Below, piece after piece: positions 8,444 to 16,216 of a DNA stretch of 64,000 bases. Each line of letters opens with the position of its first letter. The stretch's first letter is position 1. The notes below the pieces were generated by a model, which saw only the letters and a program-made list of their open reading frames with translations, did no database searches and was not told the DNA's origin. The position numbers and the translations under genes are program-made. The stretch is from Methylobacterium sp. (GTDB lineage Bacteria; Pseudomonadota; Alphaproteobacteria; Rhizobiales; Beijerinckiaceae), in assembly GCA_013823325.1 (NCBI GenBank), contig PNLY01000013.1:1-64000 (forward strand), read 5' to 3'.

Positions 8444-9382
8444 GTGACCGGACGTGGACTGCATCATGTCACCGCAATCGCCACGAATGCGTCGTGCAAT
8501 CTCGACTTCTATACGGGCGTGCTCGGCCTGCGTCTGGTGAAGTGGACCGTGACCCATGAGGATCCCGGCACCTACCACCTGATTTATGGTGACGAGGAGG
8601 GCTCGCCCGGCAGCCGCTTGTCCTTCTTCTTCTGGGTGAGCGCGGTCGCGAGCAGACGTCCCAGCAGCTCCGAACATGTCTCCTTCGCAGTGGCGCCGGA
8701 GGCGATCGGCTGGTGGGAGTCGCGGCTTGCCGCCTGCAAGGTGCCTTGCCGGCAGACGCGCACCTCGGACGGGCGCCCTAAGCTGATGCTGGAGGATCCC
8801 GACCGGACGCCGCTCGCCCTTGTCGGCACGGAGTTCTCTCCCCGGACGACGATCTGGTCGCCGGACATTCCCGAGGCCTTTGCTGTCCGCGCACTCCATA
8901 GCGTGACCCTGAGCTTGCGCGGCACCGAACTGATGGCGCGGATCCTCACGCAGGTGCTGGGCTTCGCCGAAGTCGCGAGCGCGGGCGAACACTTGATCTT
9001 CTCGGCGCATGGCGGCCCAGGGGGGCGACTGTGCCTGCACCGGCGGCGCGAGCGCTCACGCCCCAGGCTCGGGGCCGGCGTGATCCATCACGTCGCATTC
9101 CGCGCCCGGGACGAGGCCGATCTCGCCGCGATGGCCGGTAAGCTGCAGGACACCTTCGGGATCGCCGCGAGTCCGGTCAAGGATCGGCATTACTTCCGGT
9201 CGATCTATTTCCGCGGCCCGGACGGCATCCTGATCGAGATCGCGACGGACGATCCGGGCTTCCTGATCGACGAGACCCGCGAGACTCTGGGGACGCGCCT
9301 GATCTTCCCGCCGAGCCTGCAGGACCGGCAGGACGAGCTCCTGCGCATCCTGCCGCCGCTCGACCGGGTCTTCGCGCGTTGA
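8444..9382 (+). CDS. Second VOC-family ring-cleaving dioxygenase (MhqO/MhqA-like)
   Basis: The 312-residue protein again has two VOC modules, opening with LHHVTAIATNA and ending with GILIEIATDDPGF, with VIHHVAFRARDEAD in the second module. The metal-binding His and Glu positions are therefore conserved. It is only a distant homologue of the dioxygenase at 6246-7178, so this is not a recent duplication. The GTG start at 8444 is preceded by GGCGGAGG; there is no better ATG. It lies 230 bases downstream of the LysR gene in the same orientation, which suggests the regulator controls two ring-cleavage enzymes with different substrate preferences. Confidence 0.82.
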   Translation: MTGRGLHHVTAIATNASCNLDFYTGVLGLRLVKWTVTHEDPGTYHLIYGDEEGSPGSRLSFFFWVSAVASRRPSSSEHVSFAVAPEAIGWWESRLAACKVPCRQTRTSDGRPKLMLEDPDRTPLALVGTEFSPRTTIWSPDIPEAFAVRALHSVTLSLRGTELMARILTQVLGFAEVASAGEHLIFSAHGGPGGRLCLHRRRERSRPRLGAGVIHHVAFRARDEADLAAMAGKLQDTFGIAASPVKDRHYFRSIYFRGPDGILIEIATDDPGFLIDETRETLGTRLIFPPSLQDRQDELLRILPPLDRVFAR

Positions 9383-9501
9383 ACTGCCCGGCGCCGAGCC
9401 CAGCGCAGGATCGCGATCTCGGGCAATCGGCCCGCACGGCCATGTGGATCTGATGCTCGGGCCGTTCCAGGTACAGCCGATGGCTCGGCCTCGAAATACG
9501 A

Positions 9502-9524
9502 ATGGCGCCCAAGAGGGGCGCCAT
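9502..9524 (-). terminator. Probable intrinsic terminator of the DUF2853 gene
   Basis: A perfect 9-bp stem, ATGGCGCCC (9502-9510) and GGGCGCCAT (9516-9524), has a 5-nt loop and lies 22 bases past the minus-strand stop at 9547. On that strand the stem is followed by TCGTATTTCG, a modest U-rich tract. Confidence 0.6.
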
Positions 9525-9546
9525 CAGTATGGAGCGGGCTTCAGGC

Positions 9547-9861
9547 TTACTTCACGAAGGCGTCGAGCTTGCCGTAATGCTCGGCCAGCAGATAGTAGAA
9601 GGTCAGGCGCGACTTGGTCTTGTCGGCCTTCATATGATCGCAGGTCGCCTTGATGGAGGCATCGAGATCGGCGCTCTTCAGGCCGAGTTTCTTCTTCAGG
9701 AAGTTCTCGCGGACACGCTCGAGTTCGGCGGGGTCCGAGCAGGCGACATAGCGCGTATCGGGCTTGCTCATCACCAGCGCATAGGCCTTGCTCATGCCGG
9801 CGAAGGCGGCCTCGTTGACCGGCTTCTTGGCGAACTTCTTGACGTCGGCGAGATGATCCAT
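9547..9861 (-). CDS. DUF2853 family protein
   Basis: This 104-residue soluble, Lys-rich helical protein matches the DUF2853 family by length and pattern (MDHLADVKKFAKK start, CSDPAELERVRENFLKKKLG centre, and a tail rich in Tyr/Leu). A structure of one family member is known, but no function. The ATG at 9861 is chosen because GAGGGG lies seven bases upstream on the minus strand; a longer in-frame extension is low-quality. It is monocistronic, with its own hairpin terminator downstream. Confidence 0.8.
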   Translation of the reverse strand: MDHLADVKKFAKKPVNEAAFAGMSKAYALVMSKPDTRYVACSDPAELERVRENFLKKKLGLKSADLDASIKATCDHMKADKTKSRLTFYYLLAEHYGKLDAFVK

Positions 9862-10093
9862 CGGGTACCCCTCTGAAGACATATCGGTTCGTAGGCGCGC
9901 TGGACTCAGCGTTACGCCTTCGGAAACGATATCCGGCTTTTTTGTCGCAGGCGAGAGGCGCAGCTGCGAAAACTCCCGCGATTCCTCGGCGTTTCCGGGT
10001 TGCATCCGCGATATGGCAGACCGGCGCCCAGGGTTGTTGAAGCCAGCGCGGGCAAGTGCTGCGATGCAACATTCCCTCGGAGGTCTTTCAGCC

Positions 10094-11041
10094 ATGAAGC
10101 CGACGATCCTGATGGCGCCACGCATGCCGGCGCGCCTGCTCGCGCGTCTGGAGGAGCGATACGAAGTGCTCGGGCCGATGACACATTCCGCGCCGGACGC
10201 GCTGCCGGCCGGAGCGGCCGCGGCACGGGTGCTCCTGACGATAGGCAGCTGGAAAACGGACGCCGCTCTGATCGAAGCCTTGCCCAATCTCGGTCTCATC
10301 GCCTGCTACGGCACGGGCAACGAGGGGATCGAGAGGCCCGCCGCCAGGGCGCGTGGCATTCTGATCAGCAATGCCGCCGATGCCAATGCGACGAGCGTCG
10401 CCGAATTCGCTGTGGGATTGATGCTGGCGAGCGCCCGACAGATCGGTGCCGCCGAACGCTTCCTGCGAGCCGGCCGCTGGCAAGGTAATGGGGTCGAGCG
10501 CATGGCGCATGTGCCGGGCTTGGCAGGGCGCAAGCTTGGAATTTTCGGGCTGGGCGCCATCGGCCAGCGCATTGCGGCGCGTGCAGCGGCCTTCGACATG
10601 ACGATCGGCTATCACAATCGCTCGCCGCGGCCGGAGTTGCCATATCAATATTACGACAGCCTGCTCGGCCTTGCCGAATGGGCAGACATCCTGATGGTCT
10701 CAGTCCGCGCCAGCAGCGAGACGCGGCACGCGATCGATGCCGGGGTTCTGCGCGCTCTTGGTCCACAGGGCCATCTCGTCAACATATCGCGCGGGATTGC
10801 CGTCGATGAGGCAGCCCTGATCGAAGCCCTGGAGGACGGCACGATTGCGGGCGCGGCACTCGACGTCTACGAACAAGAACCTCTTGTTCCGGATCGGCTC
10901 AAGGCGCTGGAGAACGCGGTGCTGACCCCCCATATCGCGGCGAACGCCGAATCGGCGCAGATCGCGCAGCAGGAGTTGCTGCTTGCCAATCTGGAGGCAT
11001 TTTTTGCTGGTCGGCCGCTGCTGTCGCCGGTTGCGATCTAG
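10094..11041 (+). CDS. D-2-hydroxyacid dehydrogenase (glyoxylate/hydroxypyruvate reductase type)
   Basis: The 315-residue protein has the two-domain layout of NAD(P)-dependent D-2-hydroxyacid dehydrogenases. The nucleotide loop is GIFGLGAIGQRIA in the middle of the protein. The catalytic set is Arg in SVRASSETR, Glu in DVYEQEP and His in LTPHIA. Residues after the dinucleotide loop (HNRSPR) are basic, which favours NADPH. The start at 10094 has CGGAGG about ten bases upstream. It stands alone between a minus-strand DUF2853 gene and a repeat-like region. It may reduce glyoxylate or hydroxypyruvate; the substrate cannot be fixed from sequence. Confidence 0.87.
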   Translation: MKPTILMAPRMPARLLARLEERYEVLGPMTHSAPDALPAGAAAARVLLTIGSWKTDAALIEALPNLGLIACYGTGNEGIERPAARARGILISNAADANATSVAEFAVGLMLASARQIGAAERFLRAGRWQGNGVERMAHVPGLAGRKLGIFGLGAIGQRIAARAAAFDMTIGYHNRSPRPELPYQYYDSLLGLAEWADILMVSVRASSETRHAIDAGVLRALGPQGHLVNISRGIAVDEAALIEALEDGTIAGAALDVYEQEPLVPDRLKALENAVLTPHIAANAESAQIAQQELLLANLEAFFAGRPLLSPVAI

Positions 11042-11065
11042 AGAATCTTCGAGGGAAGCGGTCAC

Positions 11066-11108
11066 CAGTTCGCGTGAAGAAAATCCGTTAAAACAAAGGC
11101 CTGGAGCA
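11066..11108. repeat. Possible remnant of a Rhizobiales intergenic repeat
   Basis: The segment containing GTGAAGAAAATCCGTTAAAA and the following CAAAGGCCTGGAGC resembles short non-coding elements I recall from many Hyphomicrobiales genomes, where near-identical strings end in GGAGC. Only this copy is seen in the window. The identification rests on recall, not on a second copy. Confidence 0.3.
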
Positions 11109-11179
11109 ATTCCTCATTCGGAGAGCTGCGAAATTGCCCTTGGGGTGAGCAGCGAGGGAGGTAATCCTCGCTCTAGCCC

Positions 11180-11707
11180 TCAGGGCATCACGACGACCGG
11201 CGTGCCCATGCGGACGCGGGCGTAGAGATCGATCACGTCGCTATTGTGCATGCGGAAGCAGCCATAGGAGGCGGCGGTGCCGACCGAGCGCGGATTGTTG
11301 GTGCCGTGGATGGCATACTGCCCGCCGGGGCCGAGGCCGATGACGCGCGCGCCCATCGGGTTGTTGGAGGCGCCACCGGGGATCACGTCCGGCAGGCGCG
11401 GATTGTCGCGCTTGACTTCGGCGGGCGGGCTCCAGGCCGGATCGACCTGGAGCTCCTCGACATATTTGACGCCGCGCCACTGCTTGCCGGCCTTGCCGAC
11501 GGCGATGGTGTAGCGCAGTGCCTGGCCGGGCGCGGCGATGTAGTAGAGCTTGCGCTCGGCGGTGCGGATCAGGATCGTGCCGGGCTGGTAGCGATAGTCG
11601 GGAAAGTCGACGACCTCGCGCGCCTGGGCAGGACGCACCATGAGCAGCATCAGCAGCGAGAGCGCCGCCGCGAGGATGAAATCGATCGGTCCGTGCCGGC
11701 CCGCCAT
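11180..11707 (-). CDS. L,D-transpeptidase (YkuD domain)
   Basis: This 175-residue exported protein starts with a signal peptide (residues 1-29, ending RPAQA). The YkuD catalytic core includes His134 in YAIHGTNN and the nucleophile Cys150 in SYGCFRMHN, the HxxN...SxGCxR signature. Such enzymes make 3-3 crosslinks in peptidoglycan or attach proteins to it in the periplasm. A SD-like AGGGAGAAGG precedes the ATG. The N-terminal segment (HGPID plus hydrophobic stretch) closely resembles the 30-residue protein encoded just upstream at 11826-11918. Two hairpins lie between them. Confidence 0.9.
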   Translation of the reverse strand: MAGRHGPIDFILAAALSLLMLLMVRPAQAREVVDFPDYRYQPGTILIRTAERKLYYIAAPGQALRYTIAVGKAGKQWRGVKYVEELQVDPAWSPPAEVKRDNPRLPDVIPGGASNNPMGARVIGLGPGGQYAIHGTNNPRSVGTAASYGCFRMHNSDVIDLYARVRMGTPVVVMP

Positions 11708-11770
11708 GGCCTTCTCCCTGAGAAACGGAATGTTTCGGGAGCGGATTTGGGCGGGCTGCCGGTGAATCGA

Positions 11771-11811
11771 GGGTTCAGCAGCATGGTGAACCCTGGATTC
11801 AGCATGAATCC
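11771..11811. repeat. Two adjacent perfect hairpins between the small ORF and the L,D-transpeptidase
   Basis: GGGTTCA (11771-11777) pairs with TGAACCC (11787-11793), and GGATTCA (11795-11801) pairs with TGAATCC (11805-11811). The two stems differ at a single base per arm and share the arrangement arm, AGCA-containing loop, arm, so they look like a diverged tandem duplication. They lie in the 118-base gap between the two minus-strand genes and could act as an attenuator, processing site or protein-binding pair. No U-run follows. Confidence 0.6.
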
Positions 11812-11825
11812 GGGCTTAATCCGCG

Positions 11826-11918
11826 TCAGGCGATCGCGCTGCTCAGCGCAATCGTCGCCAACAGCAGCGACAGCAAGGCGGCGAGAGCGAGGTCGATCGG
11901 ACCGTGCGCAATGCTCAT
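11826..11918 (-). CDS. 30-residue membrane protein resembling the L,D-transpeptidase N-terminus
   Basis: The frame starts at ATG 11918 behind a near-ideal ribosome site (GGAGGAC, about seven bases upstream) and encodes a 30-residue peptide. Its start, MSIAHGPIDLALAALLSLLL, parallels the transpeptidase start MAGRHGPIDFILAAALSLLM. It then ends in a short hydrophobic tail. It could be a genuine single-span microprotein or the surviving stub of a duplicated transpeptidase gene whose catalytic part is gone. The conserved HGPID and strong SD favour translation. No function is known. Confidence 0.55.
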   Translation of the reverse strand: MSIAHGPIDLALAALLSLLLATIALSSAIA

Positions 11919-12073
11919 GACGGTGTCCTCCGCGCGGCCTGCGATCCGATATCCAGCGGCGCTGCGTTCGTCATGACGGAACCGGCGGGTACGGTCCACG
12001 AGCGACGATGGCCGGCGTGAACGGCGGGTTAAGCGCGTCTGCGGCGTTTGCGGAAAATACGCGGGAGGCGAAA

Positions 12074-12520
12074 TCAAGCCTTCTCGACCACGAGCGTCGC
12101 GCCGTCGACCCGCACGACGCGGATCTCGGTTCCGGCAAGCAGTTCGGGGCCGGTGACGCGCCAGGAGGAATCGCCGACGCGAATGCGGCCCTCACCGCCG
12201 GTCATCGTCGCCTCCAGTCGAAAGACCCTGCCGATCAGCTGGCGGCCGCGATCGTTGAGGCCCATCGCGATGTCCGGCTCCTCGCCGCGGTGGCGCGTGA
12301 CGGTGCGGCCGATGAGGACGCAGGCGATGGCGAGCCCGGCGAAGACGAGCCAGGCGCCCTGCCAGGCGAGGCCGGTCAGCCCGACGGCGGCACCGGTCAG
12401 CAGCGCGGCGAGGCCGAGCCAGAGCAGGAAGACTCCCGGCGCCAGCATCTCGCCACCGACCAGGACGAGCCCGAGCACGATCCAGCCCCAGCCACCGAAG
12501 GAGGCGAACCAGTCGAGCAT
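12074..12520 (-). CDS. NfeD-family membrane protein (short form)
   Basis: This 148-residue protein has an N-terminal membrane region (about residues 5-70, with GGEMLAPGVFLLWLGLAALL) and a C-terminal OB-fold domain (about 90-148, ending RVVRVDGATLVVEKA). That is the short NfeD1b/YbbK-partner form lacking the Ser-Lys protease domain. Short NfeD proteins work with SPFH/stomatin proteins in membrane microdomains or quality control. Its start is three bases after the SPFH stop at 12523, with GGAGGG upstream, so the two are co-transcribed and probably interact. Confidence 0.88.
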   Translation of the reverse strand: MLDWFASFGGWGWIVLGLVLVGGEMLAPGVFLLWLGLAALLTGAAVGLTGLAWQGAWLVFAGLAIACVLIGRTVTRHRGEEPDIAMGLNDRGRQLIGRVFRLEATMTGGEGRIRVGDSSWRVTGPELLAGTEIRVVRVDGATLVVEKA

Positions 12521-12522
12521 GC

Positions 12523-13503
12523 TCAGCCCTCCACGGAGCGGCCGGCTGCGGGAACCGAGCCGGCGCGGCGGCTCGCCGCCGCATCCTCGCCGAACACGGC
12601 CTTGGTCAGCTGGGCGATGCCGCCGACGGTGCCTGCGAGCGCCGCGGCCTCGATCGGGACGATCACCACCTTGCTGTTATGGGCGCTCGCCATCGCCTTC
12701 AGCGCATCGGTGTAGCGCTCGGCGATCAGGAAGTTGGCGGCCTGGATGTCGCCGCGGCTGATCGCTTCGCTGACCATGGCAGTCGCATTGGCCTCGGCCT
12801 GGGCCAGACGCTCGCGTGCCTCGGCGTCTCGCAGCGCCGCTTCCTTGCGGCCCTCGGCGGCGAGGATCTGCGACTGCTTCTGACCCTCGGCCTTCAGGAT
12901 CTCGGCCTGGCGCTGGCCCTCGGCCTCGAGCACGGCGGCGCGCTTCTCGCGCTCGGCCTTCATCTGCCGGTTCATCGCGCCGGCGATATCGGCCGGCGGC
13001 AGGATGTCCCGGATCTCGATGCGGGTGACCTTGACGCCCCAGGGCGAGGCGGCGGCGTCCATCACCCGCAGCAGCCGCTCGTTGATCTCGTCGCGATGCG
13101 AGAGCAACTGGTCGAGGTCCATCGAGCCGACCACGGTGCGGATATTGGTCATCGTCAGCACCATCAGCGCCTGGCCGAGATGGGAGACCTCGTAGCAGGC
13201 CCTGGCGGCGTCGAGCACCTGGTAGAAGGCGGCGGCGTCGATGCGCACGCCGGCATTGTCCTTGGTGATCGCTTCCTGCGAGGGAATGTCGAGCACCTGC
13301 TCCATCACATTCACCTTGTGGCCGATGCGCTCGATATAGGGCACGATCAGCCCGAGGCCCGCTCCCAACGTGCGCGAATAGCGGCCGAAGCGCTCGACCG
13401 TGTAGTTGTAGCCTTGCGGGATGGTGCGCACCCCGAGCGCGATCGTCAGGATGACCAGCGCGACCAGCGCGACCACGACGATGTCGAAGCCAGTGGGATT
13501 CAT
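12523..13503 (-). CDS. qmcA: SPFH/band 7 (stomatin-like, QmcA type) membrane protein
   Basis: The 326-residue protein has one N-terminal membrane segment (residues 5-28), then the SPFH domain with RTIPQGYNYTVERFGRY and IPSQEAITKDNAGV, and a long Ala/Glu-rich coiled coil (about 165-245), as in QmcA and stomatins. It probably forms oligomeric rings or scaffolds in the inner membrane. The ATG at 13503 is two bases past the MarR stop, with GGAGAGCTGAG serving as the ribosome site; a 12-residue upstream extension is possible but lacks support. It forms an operon with MarR upstream and NfeD downstream. The symbol is by homology only. Confidence 0.87.
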   Translation of the reverse strand: MNPTGFDIVVVALVALVILTIALGVRTIPQGYNYTVERFGRYSRTLGAGLGLIVPYIERIGHKVNVMEQVLDIPSQEAITKDNAGVRIDAAAFYQVLDAARACYEVSHLGQALMVLTMTNIRTVVGSMDLDQLLSHRDEINERLLRVMDAAASPWGVKVTRIEIRDILPPADIAGAMNRQMKAEREKRAAVLEAEGQRQAEILKAEGQKQSQILAAEGRKEAALRDAEARERLAQAEANATAMVSEAISRGDIQAANFLIAERYTDALKAMASAHNSKVVIVPIEAAALAGTVGGIAQLTKAVFGEDAAASRRAGSVPAAGRSVEG

Positions 13504-13504
13504 C

Positions 13505-14071
13505 TCAGCTCTCCGGCCCAGTCGGGGCATTCGGTTCAAGCCTGCCTTTGCGAGCGTCTGATGACGGCTCGCGCGGCGGCTTGCCTTCGAGATGGCCGAC
13601 GACCCGCCACATCATCGTGCCGACGGCGTTGCATTCCTCGTCGCTCAGCACGCCCATCATCGCCTCGATCCGGGCGGCATGGATCGCAAGGGCCTTGCGG
13701 GTCAGGACCTCGCCCTCCTGCGTCAGCCAGAGCCGGCGCACGCGCCGGTCGGTTTCGTCGCTGCGGCGCTCGATCAGGCCGCGCCGCTCAAGCTCGGGCA
13801 GGAGCATGCTCATCGCGCTGCGGCCGACCAGAAGCTTCTCGGCGAGCTGCTGCTGGGTCAGGCCGGGCGTACGGAAGACGTTGGCCAGCACGTCATAATG
13901 GGCGAGCTGGATCCCGAGCGGCGCTAGCGCCTCGGAGAAGACCTTCTTCCAGAGCTGGTGCATGCGCGCCACCGCGAGCCAGTTCTTGAAGCGCGGCAGG
14001 TCCCAGGGCAGCCGCGCGGTGCTCCCGCTCTCAGCCGTTGGTGCAGAAATCGGCTCTTGCATTTTGTTCAT
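13505..14071 (-). CDS. MarR-family transcriptional regulator
   Basis: The 188-residue protein carries a winged helix domain (about residues 35-140) with LTQQQLAEKLLVGRSAMSMLLPELERRGLIERR and the wing DRRVRRLWLT, characteristic of MarR. It starts at 14071 or at the second Met at 14062; the tandem palindromic operator overlaps the first candidate, so the shorter start may be the real one. It lies upstream of SPFH and NfeD in one operon and is divergent from an alpha/beta hydrolase, and probably represses both units. The ligand is unknown. Confidence 0.88.
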   Translation of the reverse strand: MNKMQEPISAPTAESGSTARLPWDLPRFKNWLAVARMHQLWKKVFSEALAPLGIQLAHYDVLANVFRTPGLTQQQLAEKLLVGRSAMSMLLPELERRGLIERRSDETDRRVRRLWLTQEGEVLTRKALAIHAARIEAMMGVLSDEECNAVGTMMWRVVGHLEGKPPREPSSDARKGRLEPNAPTGPES

Positions 14072-14099
14072 TGCTGAACATAATTGTTCAAGGCTGAAC
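14066..14099. promoter_or_regulatory. Tandem MarR-type operators between marR and the hydrolase
   Basis: Two copies of GTTCA-N4-TGAAC occur at 14066-14079 and 14086-14099. Each is a perfect 5+5 palindrome and their centres are 20 bp apart, about two helical turns, so two dimers could bind the same DNA face. They overlap the marR start region and lie 18 bases before the hydrolase ATG. Confidence 0.7.
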
Positions 14100-14116
14100 G
14101 AACAAGGTTTCCGATC

Positions 14117-15016
14117 ATGCCCGGCACAGCGCTTCGCGTCATTCGTCCTCTCGTCCGCATCGGCAGTTTCATCGCCCCGCATGCGGCCGGGCGCGCCGCC
14201 TTCAAGCTCTTCTGTACTCCGCCGCGCCCGCCGGGACCACAGAGCCGGACCGGCAAGGCGATCATCGCCGCCCGCGGCCGGCTCGCGCCGGCGATCAGGC
14301 AGGCGGTATCCTACCCGTGCGGGACGGTCAGCACCTATCTGTTCGAACCTGAGCCCCGCTTGCAAGATGGCGATGGCCCGGCGCCGACAGTGATTCTGCT
14401 GCATGGCTGGAACAGCGAGGCGGCGTTCATGACCGCTTTTGTGCAGCCCTTGCTGGCACAGGGCTTCCGCGTCGTCGCCTTCGACATGCCGGCGCATGGT
14501 ACTTCGACAGGGGCCGAGCTCAATATTCCACTCGGTGTCGGCGCGCTCGCCGCGGTGGCGCGTGTCTTTTCGCCGGTGCATGCGATCGTCGCGCATTCCT
14601 TCGGTGGGGCGATCGCCTTGGCAGCGCTGGCCCGCAGCGTGCCGGGGCAGCCGGGCGTGAAGTCGAATCGGCTCGCTCTGGTCGCGGCGCCGTCCTCGGT
14701 CACAACGATCACCCGCAATTTCGGCGCGACGATCGGGCTCGGCCGGCGCGGCCAGGCGGCACTGGAGCGCCGCATCCACAGCGTCGCCGGCAATCCGGTC
14801 GAGGCCTTCGAGGGCCGCGAGCAATTGGAGGCGATCGGCTTGCCGACCCTGGTGATCCACGACCGGCAGGACCGCGAACTGGACTTCCACCACGCGCAGG
14901 CGCTGGCGGCGGCGGGGCCGTTCGTGACGCTGCAGGAGACGAGCGGGCTCGGCCACCGGCGCATCCTGCAGGCGAAGCCGGTGGTGGAGAGCGTGACGCG
15001 CTTCGTGGTGGGTTAG
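14117..15016 (+). CDS. Alpha/beta hydrolase divergent from MarR
   Basis: The 299-residue protein has the HGW oxyanion motif (ILLHGWNSE, about residue 96), a nucleophile elbow AHSFGGAIA (Ser near residue 163), an Asp in IHDRQDRELDF and a His in SGLGHRRIL. The triad is therefore complete. The first 80 residues contain a short hydrophobic stretch and could tether the enzyme to the membrane. The ATG at 14117 has AAGG upstream; an earlier in-frame start at 14084 would lie inside the operator. Control by the neighbouring MarR protein is strongly suggested by the tandem palindromes. Substrate unknown. Confidence 0.85.
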   Translation: MPGTALRVIRPLVRIGSFIAPHAAGRAAFKLFCTPPRPPGPQSRTGKAIIAARGRLAPAIRQAVSYPCGTVSTYLFEPEPRLQDGDGPAPTVILLHGWNSEAAFMTAFVQPLLAQGFRVVAFDMPAHGTSTGAELNIPLGVGALAAVARVFSPVHAIVAHSFGGAIALAALARSVPGQPGVKSNRLALVAAPSSVTTITRNFGATIGLGRRGQAALERRIHSVAGNPVEAFEGREQLEAIGLPTLVIHDRQDRELDFHHAQALAAAGPFVTLQETSGLGHRRILQAKPVVESVTRFVVG

Positions 15017-15025
15017 CGTCCTACC

Positions 15026-16063
15026 TCAGACCCAGCCCATCAGCTCCCGGCGGACCACCGCCTCGATCACCTGCATGCCCTCCTCGGAATCGTTGAGGCA
15101 GGGCAGGTAGGCGAAGTCCTTGCCGCCATTGTGCAGGAAGATTTCGCGGTTCTCGCCGTCGAGCTCTTCCAGCGTCTCCAGGCAATCGGCCGAGAACCCC
15201 GGCGCGACGATCGCCAGCGACTTGGTGCCACCCTGCGCCAATGTCTTCACGGTCTCGTCGGTATAGGGCTGCAGCCACTCGTCGGGCCCGAAGCGCGACT
15301 GGAAGGTCAGGCGGAAGCGCTCCTCGCTGAGGCCGAGCTTCTCGCGCAGCAGTCGCGCGGTTACGGCGCACTGGCAATAATACGGGTCGCCCTTGAGCAG
15401 GTATTCCTTGGGCATGCCGTGCAGCGAGCAGAGGATCACCTCCGGCTCGAAGGAGAGCTTGCCGAGCGAGGCGCGGATCGAGGTGGCGAGCGCGTCGATA
15501 TAGGTGGGGTCGGCGTAGTAGGGATGGGCGACCCGCACCGTCGGCTGCCAGCGCATCTCCATCAAGGCGCGAAAGGCCTGGTCGCAGGCGGTCGCCGAGG
15601 TCGGCGCGGCGTATTGCGGATAGAGCGGCACGAGCAGGATGCGGTCGCAGCCCTGCGCGAGCAGCGCCTTCAGACGACTCTTCACATCGGGCAGGCCGTA
15701 GCGCATCGCCCAGTCGACGGTGATGCGGTCCCCGCCGAGGCCCTTCAGCCGCTCGGCGAGCTTCTCGGTCTGCGCGCGCGTGATCGTCTTGAGAGGACCT
15801 TCGTCGCGCTCATTGTTCCAGATCGTCGCGTAGTCCTTGCCTTTGCGGCTCGGGCGCGTCGACAAGATGATCAGGTTGAGGATCGGCCACCATTTCCAGC
15901 GCGGTTCCTCGATGACGCGGCGGTCGGAGAGGAATTCCTTCAGATAGGCCCGCATCGGCTTGTAGCTCGTGCCCTCGGGCGTGCCGAGGTTCATCAGGAG
16001 CACGCCGATGCGGCCGCTTCTGATGGTGGCGTGGTCGGGCGGCAAACTCGGCTTGAGGTTCAT
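15026..16063 (-). CDS. hemH: Ferrochelatase
   Basis: The 345-residue protein matches ferrochelatases over its full length: VLLMNLGTPEG at the N-terminus, the metal-site His215 in CSLHGMPKEYLLKGDPY, and the conserved Glu region GFSADCLETLEEL. It inserts Fe(II) into protoporphyrin IX, the last step of protohaem synthesis, at the inner-membrane surface. QSRFGPDEWLQPYTD is also typical. The ATG at 16063 gives the usual family length; a 25-residue upstream extension is possible but polar and unconserved in style. It converges with the hydrolase gene, leaving nine bases between stops. Confidence 0.95.
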   Translation of the reverse strand: MNLKPSLPPDHATIRSGRIGVLLMNLGTPEGTSYKPMRAYLKEFLSDRRVIEEPRWKWWPILNLIILSTRPSRKGKDYATIWNNERDEGPLKTITRAQTEKLAERLKGLGGDRITVDWAMRYGLPDVKSRLKALLAQGCDRILLVPLYPQYAAPTSATACDQAFRALMEMRWQPTVRVAHPYYADPTYIDALATSIRASLGKLSFEPEVILCSLHGMPKEYLLKGDPYYCQCAVTARLLREKLGLSEERFRLTFQSRFGPDEWLQPYTDETVKTLAQGGTKSLAIVAPGFSADCLETLEELDGENREIFLHNGGKDFAYLPCLNDSEEGMQVIEAVVRRELMGWV

Positions 16064-16216
16064 CACATCCGCTTTCGTTCGGCTGTGATTTAGACGAGTT
16101 ACGGTTTTCGTCCAGTCGGGCCGTACGGGGTGCGACACTGCGTGAGCAGGGGTCTCGCAAGCCGGCTAGGCTCTTGCTAGTCTTTGTCGAAATCAAAACC
16201 GCAGGGGTTCGCGCCG

